Source of the DNA: Arcuatula senhousia
Taxonomy: Eukaryota; Mollusca; Bivalvia; Mytilida; Mytilidae
DNA: 64,000 nt
Assembly (NCBI GenBank): GCA_963971305.1
Contig: OZ020306.1
Span: 52,798,686-52,862,685 of the forward strand
Direction of reading: 5' to 3'
Part shown: positions 22,393 to 35,900 of the stretch, in pieces
Position numbering within the stretch: the first letter of the stretch is position 1
How the letters are laid out: the number at the start of each line of letters is the position of its first letter
Translations under genes and position numbers: made by a program
The notes under the pieces: model-generated
Seen by the model: the letters and a program-made list of their open reading frames with translations, nothing else
Told to the model about the DNA's origin: nothing
The model's database searches: none

Positions 22393-23858
22393 TAAAAAGC
22401 TTCGCCGAGCAGAGCATGATACGACCGCAACATGTTGAACCCTGTACATTTTAGGCCCAATATGGATAGTCTATTGCTCTGGACACATGCAGCCCATGGT
22501 GGACCGACAAAGGTTTTTGACACGTGCTTCTCTGGTGGACTTTCAACCCAGGGGGTAAAAATATAAATTTTCAATTTTGTATTCTACTCTTGAAAAGAAT
22601 AATGTTTGGAAAAAAAATTAAAAATCGAACCAGAATTTTTTTTAAATTATGATTACGGCCCCTTAGGTAATGAGCGAAAAAAAAGTGGGGTCGCAAAAAT
22701 TTATTCTTAAATTTAGAATTGCTACTTGGCAAGGATGAACTTGGGCTGTGTCGCGTACACTTATTCCACATCTTTTTATTTTCTATTGTAAAAAAAAAAA
22801 AATTTTAATCGGACCAGAAATAAAAAAGTTAGGATTTTGGCCCCTTTTGGTCCCTTATAACATAACAGCAAAAAAAAAAAAGAGGACACAAAAATATATC
22901 TGTTACTTGACAAGAATAAACTTGCAAAAAAATTTCAAAATCGGACCACAAATAAAACAGTTTCAATTTTGGCCCCATTTGGCCCCTAATTACGTAATAG
23001 GGGAAAAAAGGGGGGTCGCAAAAATTAATTCTTTATTGTGTAAATGAGCTGAACATTTAAGCAAGCAACAGCTTCTCTCTACCTGCTATAGTTTTCATTT
23101 CATAGGCCAAAAACATGAAAAAACATTATTTTAGGGGCTGTAGCCCCTATAAGGGGTCATCTGACAACTTCGACCCTTGGAGTTTTTTGTAGAGCTAAAT
23201 GAGCTGAACAATTAAGCAAGCAACAGCTTTTTGCTACCTGCAATAATTTTCATACTATAGGGCAAAAACATGAAAAAATGCTATTTTTCACCTTTAAGGG
23301 GCAGTAACCCCTATAAGGGGTCTTCTGACAACTTCGACCAAATGGAGACTTTTGTAGAACTTTTGATCCTGAAGCAGTAAGGTGGCATCAGATTTCATCT
23401 ATCTCTTATATTTTTTGAATTAAAAGCCAAAAACAGTAGTCTGACACCCAGGTCTATTTTTATCCACGGCGGCCATGTTTTTTGACGAATCAGAAATTGA
23501 AACATTACTATAGTGCAGGACACCCTAATGATCAATCATACCAAGGTTCATTGAATTCTGTTCAGTAGTTTCAGAGGAGAAGATTTTGAAAAAGTTATTG
23601 TAAGAACAAACAAAAAAGTTGCAATTTTGGCCCCTTTTGGCCCTTAATTTCTAAACGAAAAAAGGGGGACTCCCAAAATCAATCCCTTCCATCCTTTAAT
23701 GGTAAGAAATATCATTGTCAAATTTCATTGCATTTGGATAACTAGAACTAAAGTTATCGTGTATACACTAAAGTTAACAGACGACGACGACAACGACAAC
23801 GACAACGACGACAGCATCATACCATTATACGTCCGCAAATTTTTTGCGGTCGTATAAA
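22393..23858. mobile_element. Pearl-like family B element, copy 1
   Basis: The left end is AGCTTCGCCGAGCAGAGCAT with ATACGACCGCAA at 22419-22430. The right end is TTGCGGTCGTAT at 23844-23855, a perfect 12-bp inverted pair, and a hairpin CCGCAAATTTTTTGCGG (23833-23849). The body has 'GGCCCCTTTTGGCCCC' blocks, family A-type monomers (23040-23600) and a GAC/AAC microsatellite (23780-23815). Confidence 0.75.
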
Positions 23859-24183
23859 AAGGAAGAACTCCGTAAATCAATCCCATCTATGGTTTAATGG
23901 TATGACCAACCAGAACTTAAAGTTATTATGAAAAGAAGTAAAATATTTGAATGCCAATGGCTCATCTGACAACTTTCGCCAAAGAAAAGACTTTTGTAGT
24001 TAATGAGCCGAAGGTTTAAGCAAGTATAACAGCTTTTCTCTATCTGCAATAGTTGTCATAAAAACATGAAAACCCCCCCGCTATTTAGACCTTTAAAGAG
24101 CCATAACCCCTACAAGGGGTCATCTGACAGTTCGACCCAATGGAGACTTTTGAGCTGAAGGTTGCAATAGTTTCAATAGGAAA

Positions 24184-25625
24184 TAAAAAGCTTCGCCGAG
24201 CGCAGCATGATACGACCGCAACATGTTGAACCCTGTACATTTTAGGCCCAATATGGATAGTCTATTGCTCTGGACAAATGCAGCCCATGGTGGACTGACA
24301 AAGGTTTTTGACACATGCTGCTCTGGTGGACTTTCGACCCAGGGGGTAAAAATATAAATTTTCAATTTTGTATTCTACTCTTGCAAAAAAATTGTAAAAA
24401 ACGGACAAGAATTAAAAAAAAATCAATTTCGGCCCCTTTTGGCCCCTTATTATGTAACAGGTGAAAAAGGGTGGGGTTGCAAAAATAATTTCTCAAATTT
24501 GGATTCACTAATTGACAAAAATAAACTTGCAAAAAAAAATTTCAAAAACAAACCAGAAATAAAAAAGTTTTGATTACGGCCCCTTTTGGCCCCTAATTAC
24601 AAAACAAGGGAAAAAGGGGATGGTCACAAAAATTAATTCTCAAATTTGGATTCACTACCTGACAAGAATAAACTTGCAAAAAAAAAAAATTTAAAATCGG
24701 ACCACAAATAAAAAAGTTTTGATTTTGGCCCCATTTGGCCCCTAATTACGTAATAGGGGAAAAAGGGGGTGGGTCGCAAAAATTAATTCTTAATTGTGTA
24801 AATGAGCTGAACATTTAAGCAAGCAACAGCTTCTCTCTACCTGCTATAGTTTTCATTACATAGGCCAAAAACATGAAAAAACATTATTTTAGGGGCTGTA
24901 GCCCCTATAAGGGGTCATCTGACAACTTCGATCGTATGGAGTTTTTTGTAGAGCTAAATGAGCTGAACAATTAAGCAAGCAACAGCTTTTTGCTATCTGC
25001 AATAATTTTCATACTATAGGGCAAAAACATGAAAAAATGCTATTTTTCACCTTTAAGGGGCTGTAACCCCTATAAGGGGTCTTCTGACAACTTCGACCAA
25101 ATGGTGACTTTTGTAGAACGTTTGATCCTGAAGCAGTAGGGTGGCATCAGATTTCATCTATCCCTTATACTTTTTGAATTACAAGCCAAAAACAGTAGTC
25201 TGACCCCCCTGGTCTATTTTTAGCCACGGCGGCCATGTTTTTTGACGAATCAGAAATTGAAACATTACCATAGTGCAGGACACCCTAATGATCAATCATA
25301 CCAAGTTTCATTGAATTCTGTTCAGTAGTTTCAGAGGAGAAGATTTTGAAAAAGTTATTGTAAGAACAAACAAAAAAGTTACAATTTTGGCCCCTTTTGG
25401 CCCTTAATTTCCAAACGAAAAAAGGGGGGACTCCCAAAATCAATCCCATCCATCCTTTAATGGTAAGAAATATCATTGTCAAATTTCATTGCATTTGGAT
25501 AACTAGAACTAAAGTTATCGTGTATACACTAAAGTTAACAGACGACGACGACGACAACGACAACGACGACAACGACGACAGCATCATACCATTATACGTC
25601 TGCAAATTTTTTGCGGTGGTATAAA
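24184..25625. mobile_element. Pearl-like family B element, copy 2
   Basis: This closely matches copy 1 at 22393-23858 in the same orientation, from ATACGACCGCAA (24210-24221) to TTGCGGTGGTAT (25611-25622, one mismatch in the inverted pair). About 325 bp of family A-type sequence separates the two, so this looks like a tandem duplication of one segment of about 1.8 kb. Confidence 0.75.
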
Positions 25626-26718
25626 TTTTTTTTTAAAATACTTTTATGTATTTATCGTGATGTCAGTTTTTTTTCTCAGTGTTTTGTGGCTTTGTCTTGT
25701 TTTATTGATTTAGTTTTTCTTTGGCCGTTTTTGCTTAGATGAATACATTTTTAATACAAATGTTAAAATTCTTTTATTTAAAAATGAAATAGTTATAAAA
25801 TGGTGAATAATTGAATATAATATATATAAATTCTATTTTTGTCTAACATTCAAATGTAAAAATACAAAATTTTGATATTGATTGTGAAGTATGGTCACCG
25901 ACATTTCAAAACTGTCTATTAAAAAGTTTTCATTAACAAATCTTTCATTAACAAATCTTTAACAACCATCTGCATATATAAAACTATTATGCATTCTTCA
26001 CACTGGAGTATTTGGGTATAATATTTATGCATATCAAACTGAACAAAATTATATGTTAAGCAAAAATCAATAGCAAATTTAAGATTTAAATTATGTTTTA
26101 AACTTATATTGAAGTCAGAATAAAAAAGGAAATGGAATGTTTCCAGTAAAAAATAATTCGCTTAAATATGATATTTTATAACAAAAATATTCTGACTGGT
26201 TTTCTTATTCCAAATACATGAATTTAAATATGAAAAAAGTGTGAAAATATCTAAATAAAAGATTTGTAAAAAAAATCTTCATGAGCGCTATCATTAATTT
26301 CTTCATATTTACATTGAAGTGTCTAATAAACAGATCTATGATATTTATACATTGAAGTTGTAACATTAAAAATCATAAAAAAAAGTCTTACAAGATGTCC
26401 TAATTATTTGGACCAAGCTCGCATTTGATTTTTCCTACAAAGCACCTATCAGGATGACCAATTTCTTTGATTTTTTTTTCAATTGTTGCAAATATGGTGA
26501 AATCATCATATACATTGTACATGTAAATATTTTTGCGTGTTAGCAAATAACTTTGATTACTGCATTGTTTCCTAAATAAACAATATCTTTTAAGCATCTG
26601 GCATATAGATAATGTTCAATACACATTTCTTTTACAATTCTTGGCAAGTCATATATATTCTCTCGATAAGGATTATGACGCTGAGCTAATATATAATTGA
26701 TTCCTAACTATATCTTCT
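25626..26718 (-). other. AT-rich, probable 3' UTR and flank of tail B
   Basis: This follows the tail B stop on the minus strand. No frame is supported. An AATAAA on the minus strand (25773-25778) is one possible polyadenylation signal, but many A/T runs exist here. Confidence 0.35.
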
Positions 26719-26974
26719 TCATGCTGGTTGGAAGTAATACTCGGGTTCTCCGGATCGAGTTGTTGTCACGACCTCTACTTCCTCTGGTCTAACGGTGGAA
26801 TATGCAGGATCCATAACTCTCTCTTCTAGTACGTATTCCGTATCACCTCTTAGCTCTTGGATGCGGCGGGTCCTCTTCTTCCTACGGCGACGGCTATCCT
26901 CGTCGACGGTATACTCGATAGGAGGTAGGTAGTACGGACGGGCAGCAGTCGTTGTAACATATCTGACATCGTCA
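26719..26974 (-). CDS. Terminal exon, cytoplasmic tail B
   Basis: The acceptor is TTTTAG before 26974, phase 2 entry, and the stop TGA is at 26719-26721. It encodes about 85 residues: YVTTTAARPYYLPPIEYT, a basic run RRRRKKRTRR, EYVLEERV, and an end EPEYYFQPA. It is a paralogue of tail A at 35804-36053: RPYYLPPIEYT, the Arg/Lys run, LEERV and a Tyr/Phe-rich end are shared. It is much more GC-rich than the surrounding intron. It splices from 33285-33341, or possibly from 38120-38176, since both end in the same phase. Confidence 0.88.
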
Positions 26975-29900
26975 CTAAAATATTAAATCATTTTGTATGA
27001 GCATTGAAATGTAACAGTTAAAAATGACATAGGCATGTAATAGACAAAGGTCTTTGACGATTGCTATTCTTCAAAATTCAGATTAATGAGGAGTGTAATT
27101 TTAAAGGTTAATATCAGGGCGCGAAATGGGAAGCAAAACCCTAGAGTTCTTATCGTTTTGTAAAACTTCATTAAAAGTTTTTTTTTGATAAAAGATTTTT
27201 TTATTTCAAAACGCACAGAATAACTTTAAAAACTTGGCTTATCAATTTCAAAGAGAATTCAGACATTACGATAAGCCCCCTCCCCCCCGGCCACAAGAAA
27301 GCTCCAATTGGTCATGTTTGCTCACTAAATAAGTAATTATAAGTACATTTGAAATTGGTGGATTGATTTTAAGTGTTTTTACCTGCCGCTTTTTAGATGT
27401 AAAAATGTTTTATCATCATTGCTCTCTGCTGTTATAAATATAGGAATATCAAGTCAAACAATGTATATCTACATACAAGTGCCATATTATATTTTCTTGA
27501 TTCTATCTGACCATGCTGCATGTTTATAATTACTATAAAGCTTATTATAAAGGAACTGATATATGAATTAATACTGCAATATCATGCATTTTTTTATAAT
27601 TCTTAAACCTTATCTTGAGCTTATATTAGAAGCACGATATTCATACATATGCATGATAAATATGTTTAATACCCAGGCTAATAGCAACATATGCATTCAT
27701 CCCTCAGTCATGCAGTTAATAAGAAACCAAGAGCAACATCATATAATGGCAGATCATTTTCATCTGGTGATACAGCTAGCATCTTAATCCTAACATACTT
27801 TTTTATTCTGTACTGTAACTTATCATATATTTTCTAGCACACTCCAAACTTGATAACATACCGTAAAGAATCAAAATGCTCAATTTGAGGGACAATTAAA
27901 ATTCTTACGAAAAAAAAGTTTCGAAGCAAGTTTGGATTATTTTATGGAAATGTCATAAATCAAAATAGCACTGTATGCATCAGTGGAAGGCTTCCGTGGA
28001 AGTAAGAAAAAATGAACTCTATTGCCTCAAAGCAAACTCTAAAACAGATATTAAAATGTATCTCCAACTTTATATACTTTGTAAATTGTCACCAGAAGGA
28101 AAAAGAAGACATTTTCAAACTTATTTTTTATGGAATAACGATGCATAAATAATGGTGGTGCTCGATTATTACCTCCAAACGCTCCGAACACTCGGAACAT
28201 TAATCGAGTAAAAGGAGTATCTTCTGTCTACTCCATTTGAGAAGGTGGTGTGTTTGGAGCAGTTGTAAAACAAGATGGCGACCAATGAAACAAAGTGAGT
28301 TAAAAGAGAATATATTAGGCTATTTGTTTGAATATATTAGGCTATTTGTTTATCTATTTAATTAAACATTGAAAACAAATATTGAAACTTTAAAATTATT
28401 GTCATTTACAACGCTTTAGTAAAATTGGGCATTTATTTGTCTAATTTAAGGGTTAGCAATACTGAATTTAGACAATTCTTCTTCTGAATGTGCTCCATGT
28501 TACTTGATTTTCTACGTTGTACAGAGTAAACAGAACATGCTCTGAACAGAATAATCGAGCACGGCCATTAATTACATATTATACGTCATACTTGAAAATT
28601 TAATATATACATTTAATATCATCTACGATAATCAAAATATAATATGGCTATTTTCTATTTTATATATGATCATACGTCATATCTCCCTCGATCTTAATTG
28701 AGCTTTAAAAGCTAGATATCAGATATGATATGAACAGCCATCTGATACTTTATATTTGACAGAATACAGAAAAGAATTAACAGACTTGGAAATTCAACAC
28801 AGCCGTTAAACTTTTCCTGCAACAGCATATTTTCTACCGACGATTCTGCTGGTTTTCTTCCGATGTCCTACCTACATTTTTACTGATTTGAGAATTAACA
28901 GACTTGGAAATTCAACACAGCCGTTAAACTTTTCCTGCAACAGCATATTTTCTACCGACGATTCTGCTGGTTTTCTTCCGATGTCCTACCTACATTTTTA
29001 CTGATTTGATGATAAACAAGAGGCTCCCAGGAGCCTGAATCGCTCACCTGGTCTGGATGTCAACCCTATGAAGACTTTTGTAGAGCTAAATGAGCTGAAT
29101 GTTTAAGCAAGCAAAAGCTTTTCTCTATCTGCAGTAGTTTTCATTCTATAGGCCAAAAACACTATTTTTCGCCTTTTAGGGGCTGTTACCCCTATAAGGG
29201 GTCATCAGACAACTTAAACCCTATGGAGACTTTTGTAGCGCTAAATGAGCTGAACATTTAAGTAAGCAACAGCTTTTCTTTATCTACATTAGTTTTCATT
29301 CTATAGGCCAAAAACATGCAAAAACGCTATTTTTCACCTTTAAGGGGCTGTAACCCCTATAAGGGATCATCTGACAACTTTGACCTTATGGAGACCTTAG
29401 TAGAGCTAAATGAGCTGAACATTTAAGCAAGCAACAGCAATCTGCAATAGGCCAAAAACACTATTTTTCGCCTTTAAGGGGCTTAAACCCCTATAAAGGG
29501 TCATCTGACAACTTCGACCCCATAGAGACTTTTGTAGAGCTAAATGGGCTGAACATTTTAGCAAGCAACAGCTTTTCTCTATCTGCAATAATTTTCATTC
29601 TACAGGCCAAAAACACTATTTTTCGCCTTTAAGGGGCTGTTACCCCTATAAGGGGTCATCTGACAACTTCGACCCTATGAAGACTTTTGTAGAGCTAAAT
29701 GAGCTGAACATTTGTGCAAGCAACAGCTTATCTCTATCTACAATTGTTTTCATTCTATAGGCCAAAAACATGCAAAAACGCTTTTTTTCACCTTTAAGGG
29801 GCTGCAACCCCTATAAGGGGTCATCTGACAACTTTGACTCAATGGAGACTTTTGTAGAGCTTTTGATGCTGAAGCAGTTGGGTGCATCAGATTTCATCTA

Positions 29901-32900
29901 TCTCTTATACTTTTTGATTTACAAGCCAAAAACAGTAGTCTGAACCCCTGGTCTATTTTTAGTAGCGGCAGCCATGTTGTTTGGACGGCGGTCACCATTT
30001 GTGCAATCTTGGTAGAAGACATCCCATAGATGAAGTGTGCAAAGTTTCAAAGCAATCCCTTCAGTCGTTTCGGAGGAGAAGATTATCAAAGAAAAGTTAA
30101 CGACGACGACGACGGACGACGACAGACGACGACGACGACGGACGCCAAGTGATGGCAATAGCTCACATGGACCTTCGGTCCAGGTGAGCTAAAAACACAA
30201 TTGGCAGACGATTTTTTCCATACAATGATACCTGGCTATCATGGCATTTATAAATAAGTCAGTTTTATTAAACATTCATATTTATTGGCTCTGTACAAAA
30301 TAGGACGGCTTTGTATTGTCTATATTTTCAAGCAAAAGACAATTTCTATTTCAGATTCAAGTAATCATGAATACTTATGAATACTAATGTTCAAATCGAG
30401 CATTTACTGGTCCACAAATTAAGCTCCATGTCCCCAATAATTCTATTTTTCGATCTATTCTTATAAAGGTACAATGTAGAGAGAGCCAGGGATTAAATAA
30501 AACTGAGCCCAGATTATTCAATCCAAACCTGAACCTTTTCCAACCCAGAACATTTATTTACAAAAACTGTGCCGATTGGAATGCCAACTTGTTGAAAAAT
30601 CTCTCCTAAAAATATGTTGTCAATAAGGAAATCAAGCATACTGCAAACTTAGTCCATGGTGTAACATGTATCATCTAGATGTTTCGAAAAATATGTAGAA
30701 TTATAAGCCAAAACAACAAAGTTCCTAGAATAAGAGACTGCCTTTTTAATTAGTTCTTTCAATCCGCATTATAATTTCTCGTTGAGATAAGGTGATGTAT
30801 AAAATGAAAAATCGAAAGAAAGTTTTCCTGATAATGGTCGAGATTTAAAGTTTTCCAACAAATCTTCTTCAGTTCTTCAAAATCTTCATGTGATTTATTC
30901 CACTATGAGAATAAATAGTTTCGCAGTATGCTTGTTGTCCTTCTTTGACAGCAGACACAATTTTTGCGAGTTGAACGGACAATTCTTTGGTAGAACACGA
31001 TGATGATCCAGCTATATTACTTTCTTTGTATGGATTTTTGTCTAGGTATCCTATACAAATATGGTAACTCTTCGTGTATTTCTTCAAATGGAGATTTAAA
31101 AACGGACATAAAGAAGTTATGGTTAGCAAAATCTCATCTTTGCCAAATGAAGTCCAGGTGTATGTAGCATTAACGGAGGCATTACCATTTATTCCTATTC
31201 TAAAACTATGTCGTTAGAAAGGCGCCTTGTCTGCAGGTGTGACAGCATACTTTTCGCGTAAGACAGTCGAGAGCCTCAGATTTTCTACATACGGAATTGG
31301 GCCGAGGGTTGACACTTTTCTGAAGTTTATCAATCATTCTGTTTCGTACAAGAGAACGGATAGTTCTTACCCAGTTTAGCAACGATTCAAGATCAGGCTC
31401 TTGGCCCACTTCCCTCTTTATCCAAGCTCTAGCATTCATCTTTTATTTTTTTTAATGGAGAACTTTGTTAAGACATTTTATCAAATTGAAATAAGTGAAT
31501 TTCTTTAAATTATATCCGGAAATTGTCCACTGCTAATTAGCAATATAGAAATTTGCATGGGTACAGAGATTAAAAGAATGTGGCACAAGCTAATCAATTG
31601 AACAATAAAAAGTATTTTTATTATAGAAAATAAAGTTCTCATTCCGAAAATTCTAGTTCTTTGAGTTTTATTCGCTAACTAATCCTCTATAAAAAGTGAT
31701 GTTTGAACGGAATTCCGACCAGAACCTTCGTGACGTGGTGGGTTCCTGTCTCCGGTTCAACTGTAACTGCAGCAGCCAACTCAGGCGGTTGTGTGTCATG
31801 GGCAGGATGACCCGTGGCATATAGCGTGTCTTGTTTAACAGTCGCTGCAGAGGCTTCTACCCAATAGCCACGACTATCAACACCCTATTAATTGGATGTC
31901 TTAGTTAATGGTTGGTGCGTGCGTCACGATAAATAAAAATTATTTTATTTAATTAAGTTTTTTTCATTGTTTTAGGCTGGGCCAACACATGTACATTTTC
32001 AATTCTACTAACAACACGTCTGCTCCACCATAACAACCTCCGAAAATGTAGGTTACCTAATTTTGGTACTGATGCTGATTACCACCAAAGATGTATCAAA
32101 TGACCAAATGACCAAATGATCACCCCTTATGATGTGTTGTTCCTAAGTTATTAACAAAACAAAACAAAACACATTACATACGTACGAACGAACGAACCAA
32201 ACACTATATCCCCTTTCCAACTCCGTTGAACTCGGTAGAAAACAAGAACCATCGGTAGAAAACAAGAACCATCGGTAGAAAACAAGCAGTAGAAATATGT
32301 CTCGGGACAAGTTGTACGATCGTGATCAATATGAATTCACCCAATCAAATCGAAATCAAATCAAATATTATAATTGTTCCCTACTTTTAATACATGGTGG
32401 GTCTGAAAAAATCCAAACTTTCTGTTGTTGATGATCTTTTGAAATCCTAACATGTCATAAGGGAAATGAAATGTTGCAATGATCAAACCAAAAGGTCAAA
32501 TTGGATGTCTTCAGATCTATAAGCAGTTACAGCAAGATAGATCTTTTTTTAAAAAAAAATCAGATTGGACTGACTTATGCCTTCAATAAAGAATAGCTAA
32601 TTTCAACTGAAAATTATTTTAAAAAAGTGATTTTTGTGCAAGAGATTAAATAAATGTATAAGATTTTCAATAAGATCCAAAACTTGTCTTTAATTATCAA
32701 ATGTCATTTTACCATTAGTAGAACAAAACAGGACAGAATGCATTCAATGTTGCTAAAAAATGATTTCCTCATTTCTGGATGTAAATAATCAGAAAAGATG
32801 GAAGAGGTTGTCAGAGCATGCTCTCGAATGGAAACCTTAACCAGACAACATGCAGATACCAAAACAATGTGTCAACTGGTACATAGAGAAAAAAGGGAAT

Positions 32901-35900
32901 AATAATTCTAGAAAGCTAAAATTAAAAAAAAATCATTTGTTTATATTACAGACCACCCAGAGACATTGGTTTTATCAATTTCAGGTATTTTTTTTTAGGT
33001 CCATGTAATTATAAGATTGAGATTTTTCAATAAGTATGCTATAGCTATTTCATTCAAAATTTCTAAACAAGAGGACATTTTGTATGTTTTAAGTAGACAA
33101 TTCCTTGCATCTATTTATAATGAAATGCATGACAAGAGATCTGACATTTAAATTGTCAATAATTACACAACAGAGCAAAATACCTGTTAAATGATGCAAT
33201 CAATTGAAATTAAAATAAAAGAAAAGTTATCTATCTTAGAGAAAACATATCAGATAATACCAGTAGACACCCAAAATGACTTACACTTCATATTCTGGCG
33301 TTACAACTTGGTATTTCGTTATGGCATAATCATTTGCAGCTCTGGAACAAGTGCAGATTAAATAATTATTCGCAAATATATTAATGCAGTGAATTAGGAG
33401 ATATATGAATAATAAACAAAAATAATGAATCAACATCTGAGTATAGGTGATATTATTTAAAAAGTTGGCTTCAATAAAATAATACATCAGATGGTTAGTA
33501 TAAGGTGTTTATCAGGATATTTGCTAATCACAATTTGTACCTAAATAAAAGAAAATTCATTTCATGTTTATTATCTTTGGTGAAACATGACCATATGGAT
33601 TGCAATACAACATATTGAAATTTAAAAATTCTCTTTTGTTGTTTACTCTTTAACAAAAAAAAATCTGCTCTTTCACTCTATAGGAAGCTCTTATGCTTTC
33701 TGGACTCTGGTAACTTATTATTCTCAGAATAACAAGCAAAAGACCAATGCAAAAAAATCACATAATGCATTTGCATAATCCAAGTACTAATTAAAAACAG
33801 TTTCTGAATGGCAAAACTTTAAAACAAGGAACTAAAACAGCATCTACACACTATTACAGGAGAAAACTTGACAGAATTAGTGAACAATGAAAATTCATTT
33901 TATTTGAGTAAAACAAGATTACCAAAGTGAAGAGAGGAAAAACAAGTTATCATTTGAATCTGGAATTATTTTGGACTTTAGAAAATTCATTTCAAGACTT
34001 TTGAGCTGACAAAGGAGGTTTGTCATGCTGGCATGGCTAATGGATAATTGCTAAAATACTAACCCAAACTGATTACCCAAATGCCAGCAAGACTAATCCT
34101 CTTAGTAAGCATTAGTCATTCTCATAATTTCTATTCCAAGCTCCAAAATAATGCCAGATTCTAATAATAACTTGTTTGGAAGAATAAAACCACACAAGGG
34201 CTACTTACAACAACCACCAAACAAACTGGGGATCAATAAGTCGAACTGTTATACCTTCATCCATATCTAAATTTTCTCACTAAAAAGAGTCCATGCACAT
34301 AACAAACTGAGATGGCCCATCAATATCTTCATTGGTGTTCATTATGGTAATTCAAAGAACTTAGTCAAAAAGAATATGAATAAACGATTCTGTTTTATAT
34401 TTATTATGATAAAATAAAATGTGATTTAAGTATAAAATTATATATATTGTACAGTATAGTAAAAAACAGTTATAAAAAAATATATTTATACAGTATCTTT
34501 TAAGAAAGATATGAAAAATTCTAAAATGTGCAATGTCGTGCTTTAAATAAAAAAATGTGGTATGTTCCTCTAATCACAACATTGGTTATGTTCCTCTAAT
34601 CACAACATTGATTAATATAAATGGTTAAAAAATTTAATCTGCAAACTATATCATGCTCATAAAAAGGCTCCTTCATTTGTACTAGTAGTATTATTGTTTC
34701 AGAGTCTAAAAAGGATTGATAAAAAAACAACAATGAAGGCTAATTGTCTATGAAAATCACTTTTTTTTACGTTCTTAATATTTTGGTGTCATTCCGACTA
34801 AAATGTAGTAAAAGAAAAATTAGAATACACATGAAAAAAGCGTTAAAATTTGTTTATTTTGCTCAAACCTACTGGATCATGCTCCTCAATTATTTATTTA
34901 CATGGCAATGACAGTTATAATTTGATTAATCTAAATACAGCCATCAATATGGATCTCAATTGTTTTGATCCCGAAGACTTTGATATGGTGAAAAAGATAA
35001 CAATTTCAATGGAACCTATCTAAATCATCGTCATTAGAAGCCATTATTGTCATTTTCTTCGCAAAGCAGATATAATTTTTTTATAGGCTAAAACATCCAC
35101 ATACAAATTAATGGTGGCAGGTATGAAACAGCAATGTTTATAGACAAAAATAAAATATAGTGTGCATGCTAAGGTGGAATCAAAGCTATTGTAAAGCTTT
35201 AAAAAGTACCTTTTTATATTTTTCTTGTTCATATGTTTTAAAATAGACACTGCTGACAACTTTTTGTTTGTACAAAAAATTTATTTGTCATAGACAATAT
35301 GCCTTTAAAACATTTCTTTAAAAATTTAAACAATAAAATCTATACAAAAAAGCAAACAAAACTAGTCTATAAAACTGTAAAATTGTATAAAAAAACAAGT
35401 GAAATTAAAACACTGGAATGTTTTATCAATTGAAAACATATAAATAAAAAGGCCAAAAACAATTATTTTGAAAAGTCACTTGTACATTTGTCCAGAAAAC
35501 ATTGATTTATTGAAGAGGGAAGAGTTTTGTTTAACTACTGTATGTTTTATTAAAAAGATTAGATATGCAAATTACAGTTGAGATATGTAAATATGAAAAA
35601 TACAGAAATATTATTATTAAATCAAAAAAACTAATTAATAAACCTAAACTAATGCACCATGCAAATCATATTGCTATCATAAAAAACAATGGCAAAATTC
35701 TTAAAACAAGCAGATTATAAAATGTTTCATTTATCAATTCTGATCTTTCTTCATTCCATCATGCAATTGTTCCAACAAATATTTTTATAGTTCAATCTGT
35801 ATCTTAATTCTCATCCTCAAAATAGAAGTCTGGCCCGACTTCTACTCCCTCAGCTCTAGATGTGGTGGTGTAAACATCCCCTCCTACTACACGTTCCTCC

